Under the pieces are notes generated by a model that was not told the DNA's origin, made no database searches, and saw nothing but the letters and a program-made list of their open reading frames with translations. This document shows positions 23,911 to 36,131 of a DNA stretch of 64,000 nucleotides, piece after piece. Source of the DNA: Stropharia rugosoannulata (Eukaryota; Basidiomycota; Agaricomycetes; Agaricales; Strophariaceae); the NCBI GenBank assembly GCA_028532985.1, contig JANCIK010000002.1, forward strand, positions 682,001 to 746,000. Reading direction: 5' to 3'. The position numbers and the translations under genes are program-made. The stretch's first letter is position 1. Each line of letters starts with the position of its first letter.

Positions 23911-24974
23911 CTATTTATGACTCATCCCTTCATTATACAAATCTACCAGCACAGGCCAAGTCTTGTAACGATCACTATACTTTCCCGGTAATTTCTTCCA
24001 GAATTCTTGCCTTTCGCAATAATGGATAGCTTTGCATCTTTCCATACATATATTGCACATTTCTTCAAGATATGCATCCCAATCTTCATCAACCCATATT
24101 CCCAATGGGTCATTGCTGGTGAAAAGACTCATGACTTGCTCTGTACAAGCTCTCCGCGTGTCCAAGCAGAGGCTCGGATGCAGGCACCCCTCCGGAGTGG
24201 CAATGTTCAAGAAGCGGAACATTTCAACACTCGCCACTTTGTGTTCATATGCACCAATGATAATAGAATTCCTCAATCCTTCTTCTTCTTCATTAATATC
24301 GCGACGCTCTTCAAAAAATTTGAGAATAATTTCCACATCGAATCCACAGCAGTCGTAAAACGCGGCCGGTAAGATCCATGGAGCGTGATACTCTTTTGCA
24401 GTTCTAACAATCGCGTATGCTGCAGCGAACGTCGAGGAAAAGCCAAAGGATCGGTAGACCTCGCTTTGAGGCTGGATAGTTCCATGGCTCCTATTATCCC
24501 AGCCTTCAAGTGTTTTTGGATAAATTGTGCTGAGATGTGCCAGTGCACGGCGACGGAGGCTATGTACGCCGTATTTTGAGCTTGTTTGAAAAATTCCTAG
24601 TACAACCTCCGTCAAAACCATATTTGGAGGAGGTTCAAAGAATCTAGACAATGATTACAGGTTAATATAAATATCCAGTGGGCTCATATGATCCTATAAA
24701 AGACTAGTACTGACCCTGGAATTACCTCGTACAACGCAAGGAAAAAGTGATGCATATCTTGAGCACGATCCGGTAGCTTTATGGTAAGGGTCTGTTCGAA
24801 AATGTCCACATCTCGAGTGATCCCAAGAAGTTCATCTGCGCTGTCATCCTCAAAAATTGATTTGAACACCTTTGAGCGAGAAGAGAGAAGTCCGCGGTGC
24901 AATTTGAACGTTTTATGCTCGACTTCAAGTACTACGTTGCCATCGGAGAACCAGAGCTCACGAACTTGCGACAT
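23911..24974 (-). CDS. BTB/POZ-domain protein, agaric type
   Basis: Start MSQVRELWFSDGNVVLEVE at 24974. The first 90 residues are a BTB fold of the kind very common in Agaricomycetes: D-G-N-V-V-L-x-V-E, then TFKLHRGLLSSRSKVFKSIF, then LPDRAQDMHHFFLALYE. One intron near 24650-24712 separates it from an exon of about 240 residues (FFEPPPNMVLTEVVLGIFQ, YGVHSLRRRALAHLSTIYP), which continues with helical sequence and a Cys pair (CNICMERC). It ends at 23911. These proteins occur in large, rapidly expanding families in mushrooms; a role as substrate adaptor or transcriptional regulator is only inferred. It is convergent with the RBR gene, 122 bases apart. No damage is seen. Confidence 0.83.
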
Positions 24975-25433
24975 GGTTAAATGACGCGTCGATGGAGGAG
25001 TAACTGTAAAGGCAATGTAAAGGAGGCAATAACGTAGTATTGAGTGGGTTGTTCATTATGGGGAGCACCTTATATCTATGCAACACTGTCAGATTAGCTA
25101 CCCCACCCCACAAAATCGACCTTTTATAGGTAGCTTACAAGTAAGTACTGGAAGGAAGGATAACAAAGCATGTATCTGTCCGAAATAGTGTTTGAATGTA
25201 TTATATTGATCCTGAACAGAAATGGAGCTTCCTAAAACGGGAACTCGATCATGATGGCGGCTTCATAGAGCTTCATAGACATTTACGCAAGGCTCTAAAC
25301 AAGTTGATGTAGTGCAAATTTACAAACATATCCCAGAAAGGATCAGTATATATTACAGGAAGTAATGAATGATAATAAGTAAGGGTAATAATTTTGCTGA
25401 TCATATTATCGCGTCCGCAATCCTGTACAGTAA
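24975..25433. other. Intergenic region between HRP1-like and BTB genes
   Basis: BTB promoter and HRP1-like 3' region. It includes a short direct repeat (AGCTTCATAGA) near 25261-25285. No gene is supported. Confidence 0.45.
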
Positions 25434-27449
25434 TCACCGGGCGTAAGGGTGGAAGTTATTATGCTGCCCGCGCTGATTTCTCTGAGGGCCAACACCTGCA
25501 GGACCTCCCATGCTTGCAGGTCCAGTAGGCGCACCTCTTGGGCCTCGCGGAATGTTTTGATTCATCCCAGCCCCTCCTCCCATCATGGTTTGCCCTCCAC
25601 CCCGACCCATGCCTCCCATGCCTCCTTGCCCACCTCCAGTCATACCGTTCATGTTCATGGGTACGCCCATGCCTGGACGCATCCCTGCTGGATAGCCTCC
25701 CGGGCCTCCCATACCGTTCATCATCGGATTCATCCCTCCCCCCATGCCGTTCATCATGCCGGGGTTCATACCGCCCGCACTAGACATCTGGAACATACGG
25801 GTGTACAATGCCGCAAGCGCTTGAGGGTCGAACGGTGTGCTGCCTGTAGCGCCGGCCACGTTCCCACCAGCAGCGGAGTAATTACCTGATTGAACCCCGT
25901 AACGTCCACCACCACCACCTGTGGTAGGCTGGACGTATTCCGACCCTGCTGCAGCCGCTGCAGCTTCTTCGTGAGGGAAGTTGTCCCTCTGGTAACGTGG
26001 CTGCGCCAGTTTAACATCGATCTATGTAGAGCAGCGCTTTAGATGTATTTGCTGGAAGCTGACGGTAAATATACGTACTAATTTACCATCGATTTCTAAA
26101 TTACCGAAACCCAAGAAGGGTTGCACATTTGTATCTTCGAAGGAGACAAAGCCGAAGCCCTTGCTCCGACCTGTTTCCCGATCCAACATTACTGTGGAGT
26201 CGATAACCTTGCCGAATTGGGAAAAGAATTCTCGCATTGACTCTGAAGTAACACTTCCAGCCAAGCCTCCAATAAATAATTTAGTTGCCCTTTGGTGTTC
26301 CTGTCTAGGAATGGCACGCTTAGGGTCAATCTACGAATAAAGTGTAAGAATTTGTGTTACGAAAAAAGTATAAAAAATACTTACTATTTTGCCGTCTAGG
26401 TAGTGCTCGCGGACCATGACTGCATTTACACTAGCCTGATCTTCAAAAGTTAGGAAAGCAAAACACCGGGATCGACCGGCAGCATCACGCATGATTGTGC
26501 ATGCGTCAACTTTGCCAAACTGTGAAAAGTACTCTCGTAGGGATTCTACATGACGATATTTTAGCTCTATGACAAACAACCAAGTAGAATGTATGTACCA
26601 TCTGTTGTATCCCAATTCAGACCTCCAATGAACATTTTTCTAAATGTGCCAATTCGCAGATAACATGGCAGACGTTGATGGAGTTATTCGAGTCATTTGC
26701 GGGAGACGTACGTGAATTGGATGATATAGAAAAAGCAAAGATTGCTATTAGCATCGGTAGGCTAGACACAGTGTTATGGCAAAGGAAAAAGAGGTGGAAG
26801 ACTCTACTGGAGGTCAGATATCCGACGTGCTGAATCCTAGTAGATCTAGCAACAAGCTGCAGTACGCTAGACTAGATCTAGGTTTAGACAAGCGACTGAC
26901 TACGCAAGAGCCTTCTAGAACATACACGCATGTGGCTCCAGACCACTTTTCCTAGCCACATATGTTAAGTAACGGAAGAAAAAAAATGTCTCTTACCCTT
27001 CGTCTTTCATCTCGGATGGGCGGACAGACCGTTCGTTGACCGGAATGTTTGAGTAGCCGCCATCAGCTCGTGGAGGAGGTGGCTCGCGGTAATCATTTGG
27101 CAAAGGCTGTTCGTACGTTGGGATCTGCTGAAGAGCTGGCTGAGTGTATGACGGAGTGTTCGTCCCATTAGAAGGGGGAGCCTGTGCAGGTGTTCCATTG
27201 GAGAAATTTTTCTCTGTTATGGTAGGAATAGGTTTCGCTACTGCCTCAGGAGTCTCTGCCTTTGCGGCTGACGGTTCTGTCGACGGCTGGTCCAGTATAG
27301 CTTGATGCGCCTCATTTTCTTCCTGGGGTTGTTCGTTCTCCCCTTCGTCGTTTCCATAAAGATCTGAGTAAAGAGTTCAGAGCAGTTCAATCCACAGCGC
27401 GAGTAAGCTTACCGCCATAGAGGTCAGCATCGACATCGAGGTCAGACAT
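25434..27449 (-). CDS. HRP1: HRP1/hnRNP-type RNA-binding protein with two RRMs
   Basis: Likely fungal Hrp1/Nab4-type hnRNP, which in yeast belongs to cleavage factor IB of mRNA 3'-end formation and shuttles between nucleus and cytoplasm. Start MSDLDVDADLYG at 27449, an acidic/Gln-rich N-terminus, then RRM1 (RNP2 MFIGGL, RNP1 RCFAFLTF) and RRM2 (RNP2 LFIGGL, RNP1 KGFGFVSF) joined by DPKRAIPRQEHQRATK. The C-terminus is rich in Gly, Met and Asn (GGMNPGMMNGMGGG) with RGG-like Arg/Gly stretches, ending HNNFHPYAR. RRM1 is spread over three small exons. The intron before RRM1 (26640 to about 26999) is about 360 bases, far longer than its neighbours. Both RRMs look intact. The assignment to HRP1 rather than another two-RRM hnRNP rests on the linker and the architecture. 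Confidence 0.85.
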
Positions 27450-27837
27450 GGTGGTAGGAGCGGAGAAAGTCTTCACTGTGGCTGAGTTACGAGCACTGCG
27501 TGACTAGCGAGAAATGACTGGACGTGTCACGAGAAACAAGTCACGCACGCTCGGGCCAGGCACCTGGCACAAAAAATTATAGAGACGGCTTTCACCAATC
27601 ATGATATCCAAACGTTATCTCGCCATTTGATGTGTTCTGATGCGTATTTCAACCACATTCTGCCTCCAGCAAGTACGATATAGCTGACCCAGTAAGTCTT
27701 TGCAATAGTGGCTGAGTCATGTCAGAACTTGTCGGTTTGAATGCCTGATTCCTCAAAATAGGCAGCATAGCAAAGCTCTGCAGCGTTGCCCAAATCTCCC
27801 GTCGGCCTTTCACTTTTACTTATAGGCTGTGTCCAGT
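27450..27837. promoter_or_regulatory. Divergent promoter region, HRP1-like / PDX2
   Basis: A 388-base spacer between two outward-facing start codons. It must hold both promoters. I see no distinct box that I would assign. Confidence 0.45.
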
Positions 27838-28740
27838 ATGTTAACGCAAACCGTGATTGGGATCCTTGGTGAGTCGAACGGTGATTGACTTCACTGCAAT
27901 TGAAGTAATTTTTTCAGCTTTGCAAGGAGCATTTATCGAGCATCAAGCAGCCGTAGAAAAACTGTCATTCAATAAAAATCTTCAGGTTGTGCTTGTGAAA
28001 ATTCCTGAAGATCTGGAGAAGTGTGATGCCTTGATAATTCCTGGAGGAGGTAAGTCCAAATATTAATTCAAGGACAAGGCACTAATATGACATTCAGAGA
28101 GCACTACGATTGCTCTCCTTGCTCGATTAGCAGGTTTATTAGAACCTCTGAAAGATTTTGTGAAGGCAAAGCCTGTGTGGGGGACGTGTGCTGGTGCGAT
28201 TCTGCTTTCCCGAGACGTGGAAAACGCAAAGAAAGGTGGCCAGGAGTTACTCGGAGGCATGTCAATCACAATATCTCGCAATGGGTGGGGCTCGCAGGTC
28301 TGTGATCCTAGCATCCTTTCTGATGATCCAATCATTAACCCATGTCGAGTCCAGGTCGAATCTTTCGAAGCGCCTTTAGAAGTGGAGGGTCTTAGGGACC
28401 CCGCTACACCTTTCAATGGCATTTTTATCCGTGCTCCCGTAAGTTCTCTATCTGCATTATGTCTACTTCGCCTGAATTTTGAATATCGCATTCGACGGTG
28501 CAGGTTGTCCTCAAGTTAACACCAACACCTGGTGACCCACCCATTGAAGTGGTTGCCCGACTGTCTCCGGCCCTTTTGCCGCCCGGGCTTGCCTCACCAG
28601 ACCATACGGGCGAACCTAAAATATTCGTCGCTTTACGGCAGGGTCTACATTTTTTGACAACATTCCATCCAGAACTCACGGCAGATAATCGATTCCATGA
28701 GTATTTCATCAGGGAATGCGTACTGCCAACCAAGCAGTGA
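27838..28740 (+). CDS. PDX2: Pyridoxal 5'-phosphate synthase glutaminase subunit (PDX2/SNO1)
   Basis: Class I glutaminase that feeds ammonia to the PDX1/SNZ synthase in the DXP-independent vitamin B6 pathway, in the cytosol. Start MLTQTVIGI, with an intron then restoring ILALQGAFIEH, the standard N-terminus. PGGE is completed across an intron to PGGESTTIALLARLAG. The catalytic Cys lies in WGTCAGAILLS, the oxyanion-side ISRNGWGSQ leads across another intron to VESFEAPL, and the His/Glu of the triad are in FHPELT. All key residues are present. About 235 residues, only slightly longer than bacterial PdxT, with the usual fungal insertion around GDPPIEVVARLSPALLPPG. The stop is at 28738-28740. No PDX1 partner is encoded in this window. 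Confidence 0.93.
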
Positions 28741-29188
28741 CGGAATGCGCTCCCATCTCTCGACGGGCGGGAGATAGAAGTCATCCACCTATATAAATAT
28801 AGATGCCTACCATGCTAAGGCAGTACTGAAACTATGATGAATATAATCGCTCCCATGATGAGGAATGTGAGGCGTGTATCTTTGCGTAGTACGTAGATTG
28901 CTCATGTGCGTTACAATGCGTAGACATTTAAAAATAAAACTTCTAGTATCGGTGTTCAGCGAAAGCGTACAACTTTTGAAGCAAACTCCATAAATACTGC
29001 GTATCGCCTATCTGCCCACGTGCAGCCCTTTTACCGACAGCGGCGGATTCCAGAATTCCCCCTGTTATACGCTACCTAATCATCTGTGTCATATGCAAAG
29101 ATGATCATGACAGTGCCACCTGGGATATATAACTCAATGATTTGATCCTGGTTTATAGCCGTCCCTCCTTGCAGGCCATCCCTTCACA
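28741..29188. other. Intergenic region, PDX2 3' side and carboxypeptidase promoter
   Basis: No gene is seen. The right end contains a TATA-like box (separate entry) and a CT-rich leader just before the carboxypeptidase start. Confidence 0.5.
29126..29132 (+). promoter_or_regulatory. TATA box candidate (TATATAA)
   Basis: TATATAA lies 57 bases before the ATG of the secreted carboxypeptidase, followed by a pyrimidine-rich leader. Position and sequence fit a TATA element of a strongly or variably expressed secreted-enzyme gene; this is inference. Confidence 0.45.
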
Positions 29189-31578
29189 ATGTTCTCCCTT
29201 CGGAACCTTGTCACCCTTCTAGCTGGGGCTGCCCTCCTGGGTCAACCTGCTCATGGCCAAAACCTTATGCGTAAAAAGGAGCTTCATGCTCGCCAGGCCG
29301 AGGCTGCTAAACGCTGGGTGACCTCCCCTCACAGACGTGATACTTCCGCTTCTCCCACCAATACAACTGCCTCGAACGCAATTACATTCAAGAACCCTAA
29401 AGCTGCTGGTATGGCATGATCAACAGTTTACTCTTCGTGCAGTACTCTGAAGCGCTGCATACTAGAATTCCTTGTCGACGGGAAGACCATTCCCGAGGTG
29501 GACTGGGACGTCGGGCCCAGTTATTCCGGTTTACTTCCGATAAGTGGAGCGCAAAACGAGACGCGTAAGGTGCAGACGATTCATGACTCCTCCATAGTGC
29601 ACTTCTTGCTTATCTCCATACCCATTTGTCCAGCTATTCTTCTGGTTTTTCCCACCCGGTCCACAAGGGTCTACGGATGATTTAATTTTCTGGTGAGAAC
29701 AGCTTGGACAGCAATAACCACGTCACAGTCTAATCTGGCATGTTATAAATAGGACAAACGGTGGTCCGGGGTGCTCTTCGTTGGAAGGGTTCTTGCAGGA
29801 AAATGGGGTGTGTATTGTCAACTCCGATATGACGGACTCGATTGTTCATGATTAACCCTCTAGCCTATTTCATGGCCGACTGGAACAGCACTTCCAATTC
29901 AGAACGAATTCAGCTGGACCAATCTGTCAAGTGTTCTCTGGGTTGAACAGCCTGTAGGCACTGGGTTCTCGCAAGGAGTGCCGAACATCACAGTGCGTGC
30001 CTCAATGGAATTGATATATCTGAACGGAATGTCAATACTTATCTTTGTGCTCACAGAATGAAGATGAATTAGCTGCTCAATTAGTCGGCTTCATGGCGCA
30101 ATGGCTGGAAGTGTTCCCCGAAATGAAAAACAAGAAGCTCTACCTTACAGGAGAGAGTGTCAGTCATTAATTCACTCCACACTATGTTTGCATATCATTA
30201 ATCATAAATGAACTCCATGACAGTATGCCGGAACTTACGTTCCCTGTATGTGACAAGATTTTTGCTTTAAGTAAAATTACTGAATGGTTCACAGACATCG
30301 CGAACTACATCTACACCCACCCTGATGCTTTGGCCCTCAATCTGACGGGGACGTGGATATCTGATCGTGAGATCTTGTTTCTAATGCCAGTCGTTTCATG
30401 GTTGCTGATGCGCATCGCCACGCAGCATCCTTATCGTGGAACGTTGTTCAAGAAGAGATACCGGCGGTTAATTTTGTTCACAAGTATGAGAATGTGTTCT
30501 CATTCAAGTGAGTCTTACTCTGAATCTCCATACATTAGCGCATCGCTCTAACAATATTTCAATGGATTTCAGTCAAACGTTCATGGCCCACCTTGACGAT
30601 ATCGCAGAACGATGCAACTACACGGGTTACATGGAGAAGTTCGTTACTTACCCTCCAAATGGTACTCTTCCTCTTCCTGGAAATTCCACTTTTGCTGCAA
30701 GGGGCTGTGATGTATGGGATACCATCTTCAACGCTGCATTGCTGGTTAACCCGGCGTTCAATATCTACCGCATCTTCGACACATTCCCAGTTCTCTGGGA
30801 TGTTCTTGGATTCCCGCAAGTCATTATTGATTGTATTTGAGTAACACATACTAATGTCTTGTTTAGTGGATCATTCCCTCAAGCACAGACTCCCCTTTAT
30901 TTCAACAGGACGGATGTGAAGCAGGCAATCCACGCTCCTCTTGACGTGAACTGGGAAGAGTGCTCTGACGTCGATGTCTTTGTTCACAACAATGATAAAA
31001 GCCTGCCATCAGCTCTGAGCGTATTGCCGAATGTCATCGAAAAGAATGAGCGCACCGTCATTGTCCATGGATTGGCCGATTTTATTCTTATTGCTGAAGG
31101 GTACGTTTGATTATGCTCTACTTTAGTAAAGACATAATCTCATTTTGCTTGATCCGGTAGCACGAGGATCGTAATTCAGAAGTAAGTAACGCGAGATCAT
31201 ATTAGTGTTTATTGATACTCAATAATCACTTTTGTTTTTGCAGCATGACCTGGAATGGAATGCAAGGGTTCCAGACGCCCATTGCTAACGATAGCTTCAT
31301 CGTCGATGGTGTTGGTGCACTGGGTACGACCCACACGGAGCGTGGGTTAACATACTTCGAAGTCGAATTGAGCGGGCATATGTAAGTCAAGCTGCCTTTT
31401 TACTAATTGAAACTTCAGATCTGACAATAATCATCGAAACCAGGGTACCTCAGTATTCGCCTGTGGTTAGTGCATATCATGTACTTCAAACTTAAATGAG
31501 CGCTGACATTCCTTTCAAATATTTTAGGCTGCTTTTCAAATTATGCAATATTTGATGGGTTTCCGCGCAAACCCTTAG
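29189..31578 (+). CDS. Secreted serine carboxypeptidase, peptidase family S10
   Basis: Extracellular or vacuolar exopeptidase removing C-terminal residues. A signal peptide is evident ([18 protein letters not shown], cut near AHGQ). Then come [27 protein letters not shown], the substrate-binding [25 protein letters not shown] and the nucleophile motif GESYAGTYVP. An intron (about 30159-30222) falls directly after the GES codons. The Asp is in [12 protein letters not shown] and the His in ELSGHMVPQYSP, so the triad is complete. About 560 residues over roughly a dozen exons, with several N-glycosylation sites (NTT, NET, NLT, NMT). The last exon ends [10 protein letters not shown], stopping at 31576-31578. 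It converges on the GH85 gene with 254 bases between. The role is probably nutritional proteolysis. Confidence 0.92.
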
Positions 31579-31832
31579 GGGAGTTGAGGCCGTACTTATG
31601 AACTAAGAATAGCGAGCCTATTCTTAGACTGTAAACGAATTGTAACGATATTCATAGACGTTCGAAACATCTATGCCTACGTGTCCTCCAGGTGACCGAG
31701 TCACCTAACGAAAATAATCGGTCAAGTGCGCGTCTTCGTATTTCTTTCGGAAATAAAACGTATACACTTGCATGTGGACATGGAGATAGAAGCAGCTGGG
31801 CATTCTTTAAACAAACCTCGCCGCAAAATGCT

Positions 31833-34400
31833 TTAGCCCGCTATGTCGAGATAAGCGCATTTATCCCAACTCATGACCTCTCCACGGTCCGTGACACCCC
31901 TGATGTACAGTCGGACCCGCCTACCAGTCGGTACGGCAAAGGGAAGGTTGTTCGCTTGTACGTCAAACCCGTTCTGCTGCCCATCCCATCCCGATGTACC
32001 GACCCAGTGAGCCGCTTGGACCGGGCCTACGTTGAACTCATCGGCAAAAAGCTGCGCATATATATTGAAGTACAGGAAGGACGGGAACCATGTAATCGTC
32101 GGCTGCCTATTCCAAGCAGAGACAGGATCTTCTGGTGAAGTAATGCCGACATTCTGTACTGCAGGAAATACAGTTGCTACTTCCCAGGAGAGTGTGCCAG
32201 ATAGCGACGCGTCGGGCGTTGCCAGTGCTGCAGCATAATCTATCCAGAGAATAATAGTATCCTCTTCCGTGAAGGAAGAAGGAATAAATGGAAAAACGTT
32301 CAATTGGCCTATGAGGAATTCTAGCTGGAATGACTGTGTTGAGTCTTCTGTTACAACCGCTATAACTAGACCCACAGAAATATGGGCGGGTGGTACAGCT
32401 ATTCCGTCTGTAGATGCCGTGTTAAATTGTATTGTTAGTTTGGTCCACCCATTCTCCAGATCCGCAGTGGAGGACTCTATAACATTGCAAACAAAATCTG
32501 TTTCCCGAGAGCCTGGCAGTATTTTAAAGGTAAGGGCAAATTCAGTCTCAACTCCAGATTCGAGTTCTTCTCTAAGTTTGTAGACAATGGTGGCTTTGTA
32601 ATGTTTCCCTGGAGTGATGCTCAGAGATTGTACTGGAATCCACACAGGTCGATATGCAGCAAGCTCATCGTCGGAACTGGGAAAGGAAAGTAATAGTTTG
32701 ATGGAATTTCCTCCGTTCCACGCGTCTTCCATAAAGAATGAAGAAAGAGCTGTAGGGAGCTCATCTTGACGTTCATCATCCCAGAAGATACTTGGGCGCG
32801 GCCATAAAAGATTGCCTATACTGGTTTGCTTATCGACATCAGTCCAGCCCGACTGCCCTTCATACACCCGGGCTCCGTCGACAAACCAGGCCAGACCTGT
32901 TCCAGGACAAAACGTCGTATGAAAAGCTACGTCTGCGGGATCAGGTGGAGGGTGGGTCGGGAAGAACGAGGCTATAGGTGCGAATGGACCAGGCCTCAAG
33001 GGCGCCTCTTTGACCTCCACTGGCACATCAATCGATCCTAACCACAGTTTGCTATCGTAAGCCCACCATTGGTCCCAGGTCCAGCCCGGTTTGTCTTGCT
33101 CACTTTCCCAGGTCCATGCCTGGCCGAAGAGTGCGACACTGAGGCCAAGGGAGTCAGGTGCAATGTGTTCGAGAGCTTTATAACTTCCAAACCCTCCCCC
33201 ACCGTGCTGACCACGACCCCAAACATCAATACCCATGTAAATATCTTGAAGAGTCTTCGGCGTTTGCTGAAAGTAAGATTCACTTGTATTTCCGATGAGC
33301 GCTGGGTCTAAGCTCAAGAAGTATTGAGCTGTCAACGATGGATAGTCAGGTCTCCACTATTACTTTAACTGAGATTTGGTGCGAATAAAGACAATAAAAA
33401 GACATACCGTGTAGTTAGAAAAAAGTCCGGTTGACGATAGGAAAAAAGGAAGGTTATAGCTGTTCAGACGATCTTGCCATGCGAGCCTTCCATTGATAAC
33501 GACGCTATCATACCTGTACCAGACTTGAGATAACGCCTGGTAAACAAAAGGTCGTGCGTACCAAATGGTCTCCCCATGCGGACCCACTTTTTCAAGTATT
33601 TTCGACTGAAGGAGAGTGATCCATGCAGCCAAAGCGCGTGTCTGTTCGTAACCACCGGCCAGAGGACATTCAAAATTGAGAAGGTAACCGTCAAAACCTC
33701 TTTCTTTCGCTAGTTCGGCCAGTTTTTCTGCATAGTGTGGGGTCAGGGGAAGGGTTCGTGTCTCTTGATTGATCTGCCCAGTTTTCGAGGTGGGCATCTT
33801 TCCAACAATCAGACGAAGACAGTCCTCTTCAGCTCCACCTTCAAATATGCTGCAGCAGTAATAGTTGAAGTTGGTAAAGTAGTTGTAATGAATTTAAACA
33901 CACAGTGTTCCCAGCATCTTTACGCCCTGCCTATGAGCCGCAGATATCCATCCTGGTGGAGGAACCGTAACCCGATGATGCGAAAAGCTGAAGAATCGAT
34001 GAGCGAAAAGCCGTTAGAAGTGGATAGAAAGCTCACTATACAAACGTATCGCATGATGACCAGAAATTAAATGTATACGACCGCGAGAGTAATTTCTCTA
34101 CGTATCCCCCCTTGACCTACATAAGTATTGCAGGTTACCTTGCATATCCGTTGTTCTGTTACCTTGTAGTCGTGGCACACCTTAAACGTCTGGTCAGGCA
34201 AGGACAGGTACAGGCGGGACGCACTCTACCAAAAGTTTTCCTCTGCTTAAGGCACCGGTAGAGGGTCTTCGAGCAACATACTTAACAATGCCTAGATACC
34301 GTTCAGGAGCCTGACCAGGGGCCCACTCATCAAACTCCTTCAACGATTTGAAGTAAAGAGGTTGATATGGAGTGGGTTGTGTAGAGCCAAATATGGGCAT
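31833..34400 (-). CDS. GH85 endo-beta-N-acetylglucosaminidase (ENGase)
   Basis: Cleaves the chitobiose core of N-glycans. Reassembled from six exons: MPIFGSTQPTPYQPLYF start at 34400 (exon 1 to 34230); a 27-base exon (34163-34189) giving TFKVCHDYK; VKGGYVEKLLSRSYTFNFW; FSHHRVTVPPPGWISAAHRQ, then GVKMLGTL; an exon from IFEGGAEEDCLRLIVGKMP to FSNYT; and a 500-codon last exon. The catalytic pair is visible in GFDGYLLNFECPL (conserved Asn and Glu), with downstream GIDVWGRGQHGGGGFGS, a family hallmark. The C-terminal half looks like the beta-sandwich domains of ENGases. No signal peptide is seen, suggesting a cytosolic enzyme. About 790 residues, complete. It shares a 286-base divergent promoter region with the alpha/beta hydrolase. 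Confidence 0.92.
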
Positions 34401-34686
34401 CTTTAATCAGTATCTTTCCAGGTTTGCAGTTACTTTACTGTGATTTGGATGTTTAAATGCTCTAGCCTCTCAGGTTGTTAATGAAGCATCACGGTTGACT
34501 TGTACAATGTAGATAGTGTTGAGATTTGGTTGAGATCTGATTACGGTGCTTCCCATCATCACTTAAGCTTTAAGTATCATGACGCAACTTCCCACACGAT
34601 TCATTCACATGTTAACATGATGTACTAGAAAATGCAACTTTACCTTCACTTACACCTTGCCTTTACCACAGTCAGACGCGAGATCT
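34401..34686. promoter_or_regulatory. Divergent promoter region, GH85 / alpha-beta hydrolase
   Basis: A 286-base spacer between outward-facing start codons, AT-rich with a CT-rich leader on the hydrolase side. Shared regulation of the two genes is possible but unproven. Confidence 0.45.
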
Positions 34687-36023
34687 ATGGCATCTGCTCC
34701 AGAAACTCTGCTTGCTTCACTTCCTACTGCTTTCCCTGATGCAACATGTCTAAAACGCGGGTTGTGTCCTGTCACTGCTCTGCGCGCACAAGGACCTGAA
34801 GTTCTGGAAAGTCATTCACTGTACTACGAACAGCATGGGCCACCGCACGCAAAAGACGACCCTGAAGCTCTCGAAAGCCTGAACAAGGTGGTGTTCATTA
34901 TGGGATTGAACTCTAGTAGCTTTTCATGGGGCCCCCAAATACGCTGGTTCGGGCATGGAGGCTCCAAAGGAGACTGTACAGCGCTTGTATTCGATAATCG
35001 TGGTGTGGGTAATTCGGGCTATCCCCGGGGTCCATATACGTGAGCAGATACTAGCATGATCTTTGACTGGTGTTGACCGGAATGTGCAGTACATCAGGTA
35101 TGGCAGAGGACGTAATATGTTTATTGGATTACCTTGGCTGGACCAAGGATCGTGATTTAACAATCGTCGGGATTAGTCTGGGAGGGATGATCGCTCAGGG
35201 TATGTCCTCATCGCATCATGAACGCGTCTCGTAATGTATGACCAATGTCGCTTCAGAGCTTGTATATCGTATACCCCATAGAATTAAGGCGCTTGTACTA
35301 GCGGTGACGACGCCAGGTGGGCCAATATGGGGCAACTTCCCTCCTGTAAGCAAACAAAATCCAGTGTCAACCTTTTCTAGCCATACTCAGTTCCTTGCCG
35401 TTTTAGCTTAAAGGTCTCTTGAGTTTAGCTAAACTAATCTTCACCCCGGATCCAATCAAGAAGGTCCCCACAGTCCTCGATATGCTTTTCCCTAGACCTT
35501 GGCTATTAGAACGTGCGAAATCAGATCCCCATGCAGAGTTTAACGACAACACCCCTGATAACGCTCAAGGAAAATTAAATTATGATGTTCAATCTGAAGT
35601 AAGTCCCTTCCTGTCCCCATTCGCTTTGTAATCGATCTCATTCTACCTCAGGGATTTCTACGTCGTGTTGCGATCACGAAACCACAGCTCTTTCTTGGGC
35701 ATGTCTCGCAGATGGCCGCCGCCCTGACGCATAGCGTCTCCCAGGAGCGACTTGCATTTATCGCAGCCAATATACCCAAAATCGTTGTGGTCACAGGGGA
35801 CGATGATCATCTCGTGCGACCCATTGGGTCGGAGTGTATCAAAAAGGCAATGGATACTGTACTTGGCTCAGATGAACCTAAGCGTGTCGAACTGCTTCAA
35901 TGGAAAGGCACAGGCCACGGCATTCACGCCCAGCGGGAGGTTGAATTTAATGAGCTCATTGAACAATGTATCCACGAAGGAGAAGAGTTGCTCCGTGGCG
36001 GTTGGAAACCGAGAGATGTGTAA
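34687..36023 (+). CDS. Alpha/beta-hydrolase fold protein
   Basis: The likely start is the ATG at 34687 (MASAPETLLASLPT); an upstream in-frame TTG is not a plausible start. Five exons. The fold markers are in order: the oxyanion-side strand VVFIMGLNSSSFSWG, then FDNRGVGNSGYP, the nucleophile elbow VGISLGGMIAQ, the acid in VVVTGDDDHLV and the His in KGTGHGIHAQ. The catalytic triad therefore appears complete. About 360 residues, stopping at 36021-36023. Substrate is unknown; the closest general class is the esterase/epoxide-hydrolase-like family common in fungi. It converges on the DUF6697-like gene with only 108 bases between. Confidence 0.85.
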
Positions 36024-36131
36024 TACTTTCACGAAATGACTATTCACTTATCTATTATGTATTTTATTAGGACACATATGCTCTAATACACTTCTAGTGT
36101 GTCGATTTAATCTAAATATTCGGATTGGATT

